Assembly: GCA_013152045.1 (NCBI GenBank)
Contig: JAADGZ010000204.1
Location: 1-8,767 of the forward strand
Origin: Gammaproteobacteria bacterium
GTDB lineage: Bacteria > Pseudomonadota > Gammaproteobacteria > UBA6429 > Thiohalophilaceae
Reading direction: 5' to 3'
DNA: 8,767 bases
The translations under genes were made by a program, and so were the position numbers. Below the pieces are notes generated by a model. The model was not told the origin of the DNA. It made no database searches and saw nothing but the letters and a program-made list of their open reading frames with translations. Numbering within the stretch: position 1 is the first letter of the stretch; every line of letters begins with the position of its first letter. Positions 6,263 to 8,767 of the stretch are shown here, piece after piece.

Positions 6263-6988
6263 ATGATTAAACATATTAATATGAGATGGATCGGGATGCT
6301 TGTGTCTGTCTTGATATTGTTCCCGGTTAATACTATGGCTGGTGATGCCCATTCGGATCATTCCGCCACCTCGCAGCGGCTGGAGAACCTAAAACCAGTA
6401 GCGGGTGCAAAGCCCAAGGTGACTATTTACCAGGTAAAAAGCACGGTGCGTGAAGTATCTCCGGCCTCGGCCACGGATATGTTTATTACCGCCCTGGTAA
6501 AGTCCCACCGCTTTCTTGTTATGGAACGTCAACGTTTGGATGAAAGCGTCTATCGGGAAAAACAGTTAAACCAGCAGGGCCGGACCACAGGACGCGTTTC
6601 TGAAAAGCGGATGACGGGTGCAAATTATATCTTTGTCGCTTCCATTACCGAGGCCAATTCAAATGCAAGTAGTTCAGGTTTTGCGGGCACCATAGGGGGA
6701 TTGGGGCTGGAAAGCAGCGGCAAGAATGCTGAGATAGGAATGGATGTTCGTATCCTTGATGCCAGCAGCGGTGCTGTTCTTGATGCCATCAATGTGAGTA
6801 AAAAGGTAGAGCAGAGTGGCATGTCCGTTTCCGGAGTCGGCTCATTTTTGAGTTCCATGGTGGGCATCGATACGAAGGGCGCCGATGTTAGTGTCTCGAG
6901 TGATAGCAAGGAGGGCGTTGACAAAGCCTTGCGCGCCCTGATTGAACAGGCAGTATATGAACTGGCGAAACGTTATGGCGGAAGCTAA
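6263..6988 (+). CDS. CsgG/HfaB-like exported protein without a lipobox
   Basis: This encodes 241 residues. Signal peptide 1-26: hydrophobic IGMLVSVLILFPV and a T-M-A site before G27. The body follows the CsgG-family pattern: a first strand PKVTIYQVKST (51-61); MFITALVKSHRFLVMERQRLDE (73-94), the helix-strand marker of the family; EKQLNQQGR (99-107); GANYIFVASITE (119-130); ILDASSGAVL (164-173); and a C-terminal helix DKALRALIEQAVYELAKR. In curli systems CsgG is an outer-membrane lipoprotein forming the export pore, but here no cysteine exists at the signal-peptide end, so lipidation is not expected. The central segment SNASSSGFAGTIGGLGLESSG lies where CsgG has its membrane hairpins and is short and glycine-rich. 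No curli subunit or CsgE/CsgF gene is nearby. It may be a periplasmic or differently inserted relative serving the neighbouring exported proteins. Confidence 0.82.
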   Translation: MIKHINMRWIGMLVSVLILFPVNTMAGDAHSDHSATSQRLENLKPVAGAKPKVTIYQVKSTVREVSPASATDMFITALVKSHRFLVMERQRLDESVYREKQLNQQGRTTGRVSEKRMTGANYIFVASITEANSNASSSGFAGTIGGLGLESSGKNAEIGMDVRILDASSGAVLDAINVSKKVEQSGMSVSGVGSFLSSMVGIDTKGADVSVSSDSKEGVDKALRALIEQAVYELAKRYGGS

Positions 6989-7001
6989 AGGTTAAACTCG
7001 A

Positions 7002-8246
7002 GTGTCATTCCAGCGCTGGATTAGCCTTTGTTTTATGCTTGTCAGTTGGCTCATACCGAGCGCAAGCTCTCAGGCTTCGGCTCCCATCTATGTTCGTGAA
7101 CCGGTCGAGATCATGCGTGTGGTCGAGTTGCCATCTGGGCCGGAATATCATCATCGAGTTTTACCGTTTGATCGCCGTTCTTTTTTAGATCGCGGATTTT
7201 ATTTTGGCCATGGCTTTCATGCGGTCTATCTGACACGCGTACTGCCAGGCAGACAATATACGCTTGGCTTTCGTTATGCTGCCAACTGGCGGAAACGGGT
7301 GAAGGTGATGTTATTTGATCGCTGGTTGTTGGCTTCCCAGGCTCGCCATTTTAATCTATTACAAGGCCCGATACTCAGGGGACGTTCCGATCAGGTTGAG
7401 TTGCGTTGGCGCTTCTCTGTTTCGCCCGATAGTCCTGGAACCTTGCTCTATATAGTGGTCGAGGCAGTGAATCCTATTCCAGATTACTCTGCGGGCTTCC
7501 CGCATGATCTGTTCCTGGCCTGGCCACCCATCGAGCCACGCAATGAGATGGGGCATGGTGTGACCTATCTGCAGGGACCGAAAAATCTGATGCTTGCCGA
7601 GCAAGTTCCCGGCGCGCCAGTGGTGCTGACGAATATTAAGCCAGGCAAACCCGATCCGGCCTCGTCGGTGCCCGCCTGGAAGGCCCCTGGCGACCTGATC
7701 GTCAACGGAGCATTCACGCAAGGTATACAGCACTGGTCTTTAATTCAGAATATCAGCAAATCAAAACGACAGACGGAAATATTCTCGGTCGCTGCTGATG
7801 GGCTTGTCTTGCGTGGCAATGAAGATGAATCCATCACGGGATTGCGGCAACAACTGGAGGTCAATGTGCGTGGTGCAGCCAGGTTGATGCTTCAGGCCCG
7901 GGTGAAAATTGTCAGACAGAGCGAGCCGGGTTCAGGAAAAAAGAAAACTATTTCGCCGCTGTCAATTTCGGTGTGTTATGACGATGCAGCAGGGGGATCC
8001 CATTGTGGCAAAGATGCCTATATCAGCCGTTTTTATAGCCTGGAAGCAAAGGGTCAGAAATCAATAGCCGATGGGCAGCCCATTCCAGCGGGAGAGCGGT
8101 TCTGGTTCATGCAAGATCTGATGCGTTTGACCCCCAGCCCCGTTCGTATTCGTTCTATTTCTTTGCTGGCTGCTGGCTGGCCGGAATGGCAATCGAACAT
8201 TCGTGAAATTCATCTGATAAGACACGGAGGAAATAATGTGCAATAA
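7002..8246 (+). CDS. Secreted protein with C-terminal carbohydrate-binding-like domain
   Basis: This encodes 414 residues starting with GTG at 7002, 13 bases after the CsgG-like gene and behind AAAGG (6987-6991). Signal peptide: WISLCFMLVSWLIPSASS with an A-S-A site before P28. The N-terminal half (about 28-190) is rich in aromatic and basic residues, with beta strands such as HAVYLTRVLPGRQYTLGFRY and GTLLYIVVEAV, and resembles a jelly-roll sandwich. A proline-rich linker (213-230) leads to a second domain opening with DLIVNGAFTQGIQHWSL (231-247), the classic start of CBM_4_9 or galactose-binding-like modules. C325 and C335 could form a local disulfide. No glycosidase residues are apparent, so it is probably a binding or structural protein. 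Its last four codons overlap the next gene, a sign of translational coupling. Confidence 0.87.
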   Translation: MSFQRWISLCFMLVSWLIPSASSQASAPIYVREPVEIMRVVELPSGPEYHHRVLPFDRRSFLDRGFYFGHGFHAVYLTRVLPGRQYTLGFRYAANWRKRVKVMLFDRWLLASQARHFNLLQGPILRGRSDQVELRWRFSVSPDSPGTLLYIVVEAVNPIPDYSAGFPHDLFLAWPPIEPRNEMGHGVTYLQGPKNLMLAEQVPGAPVVLTNIKPGKPDPASSVPAWKAPGDLIVNGAFTQGIQHWSLIQNISKSKRQTEIFSVAADGLVLRGNEDESITGLRQQLEVNVRGAARLMLQARVKIVRQSEPGSGKKKTISPLSISVCYDDAAGGSHCGKDAYISRFYSLEAKGQKSIADGQPIPAGERFWFMQDLMRLTPSPVRIRSISLLAAGWPEWQSNIREIHLIRHGGNNVQ

Positions 8247-8767
8247 GAGGATTAAATTAAATCTACTGATGACATGGCTGGTCGGCGTGACAGTCTGTTG
8301 CGTGGTCCCCGTTGTCTTGGCCGGGCCCCTGGATCGTGGAGAAATGCAACCACGTAACAACCCTGCCGCAAGCAGTATGATCCGTGTGCCAGGCGTGCTT
8401 GGTCAGTCTGAGCGATACGCACTGGAGACTTTGCAACGGGCCGGACTCAATGTGAACACTAAATACATCCGTCAGCCAGTAAAAAAATATGCAGGCAGAA
8501 GCGGAATGGTTGTAAAGCAAACCCCCTCAGCGGGCGGTATCAGCATGTTGGGTTCCTCTGTCACTATCATGATTTACAAGGTGGAGGACAAGCCAATCGA
8601 TAAATCCGCTGGTGGTTATGACGATGCTGGTGGTTACGATAATGCAGGAAGCGGCAACGCAGGTGGTGATGATGGCAGCGCGGGTGGTGGCTACAACGGT
8701 GGTGCAGCAGGCGGAGGCTATGATGGCAGCGCGGGTGGTGGCTACAACGGTGGTGCAGCAGGAGGTG
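8236..8767 (+). CDS. Secreted PASTA-domain protein with Gly-rich repeat tail (3' partial)
   Basis: The gene runs off the right edge; 177 codons are visible. ATG 8236 lies five bases after GGAGG (8226-8230), and overlaps the previous gene by 11 bases. Signal peptide: basic MCNKRIK, hydrophobic LLMTWLVGVTVCCVVPVV, V-L-A site before G30; the two cysteines are within the hydrophobic core and no lipobox is formed. Residues 49-116 are one PASTA domain: IRVPGVLGQSERYALETLQRAGL, then GRSGMVVKQTPSAGG and GSSVTIMIYK. PASTA domains bind peptidoglycan fragments or beta-lactams in Gram-positive kinases and in penicillin-binding proteins; a single exported copy in a Gram-negative setting is less common. 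From about residue 125 on, the chain is Gly-Tyr-Asn-Asp-Ala repeats. The PASTA domain may anchor the repeat tail to the cell wall. Confidence 0.87.
   Translation, partial: MCNKRIKLNLLMTWLVGVTVCCVVPVVLAGPLDRGEMQPRNNPAASSMIRVPGVLGQSERYALETLQRAGLNVNTKYIRQPVKKYAGRSGMVVKQTPSAGGISMLGSSVTIMIYKVEDKPIDKSAGGYDDAGGYDNAGSGNAGGDDGSAGGGYNGGAAGGGYDGSAGGGYNGGAAGG
8608..8767 (+). repeat. Tandem repeats coding a Gly/Tyr/Asn/Asp-rich tail, cut by window end
   Basis: An 18-base duplication comes first (8608-8625 and 8626-8643, AGGYDD and AGGYDN). Then a 51-base unit starts at 8671 and repeats at 8722; the second copy is identical over its first 41 bases before a small difference, then the window ends. Each 51-base unit encodes DGSAGGGYNGGAAGGGY. 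The near identity at DNA level implies recent duplication or gene conversion, so copy number may vary between strains. Confidence 0.92.

Noticed and set aside
308..8767. The 51-base period shared by the first and last genes taken as common ancestry
   Set aside because: The encoded units (VPDxxRTxxLVLVGKPQ and DGSAGGGYNGGAAGGGY) have no residue similarity, so equal length is probably coincidence.

Overview
The window looks like part of a chromosome from a Gram-negative bacterium, most likely a gammaproteobacterium. This is inferred from a base composition that looks close to half G+C, clear Shine-Dalgarno sequences, many Sec signal peptides that imply a periplasm, a CsgG-like exported protein, and intergenic hairpin repeats of a kind common in proteobacterial genomes. 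No RNA gene, transposase, CRISPR array or phage gene was seen. All supported genes lie on the + strand.

Left part (1-2633): the 3' end of a cysteine-containing protein whose C-terminus is an array of 17-residue tandem repeats (stop at 572-574); a small secreted two-cysteine protein (638-1042); a three-helix membrane protein (1212-1583); and a secreted six-cysteine protein with a C-terminal beta-sandwich-like half (1620-2633). Two non-coding gaps carry hairpin repeats: one REP-like palindrome at 1116-1153, and a compound hairpin plus a decayed copy of the same palindrome at 2673-2759.

Middle (2827-5745): a 19-codon leader ORF with a strong ribosome binding site ends 3 bases before a 734-residue sensor histidine kinase. 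The kinase has one helix, an extracytoplasmic PDZ-like domain, about nine more helices, then HisKA_3 and HATPase domains. A 214-residue NarL/LuxR-type response regulator follows after 6 bases. The pair resembles ComP/ComA of Bacillus in architecture.

Right part (5747-8767): four genes run on from the regulator with gaps of 1, 27 and 13 bases and then an 11-base overlap, so they are probably co-transcribed with it. They encode a secreted four-cysteine protein, a CsgG/HfaB-like protein without a lipobox, a secreted protein with a C-terminal carbohydrate-binding-like domain, and a PASTA-domain protein ending in Gly/Tyr/Asn/Asp-rich 51-base tandem repeats that run off the window.

Reading the whole: a two-component system sits inside a block of almost wholly uncharacterised exported proteins. 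The best working idea, which is inference, is a cell-envelope or surface-structure locus in which the CsgG-like protein helps export or assemble its neighbours and the kinase/regulator pair controls expression. None of the exported proteins except the CsgG-like and PASTA proteins could be placed in a named family with confidence.
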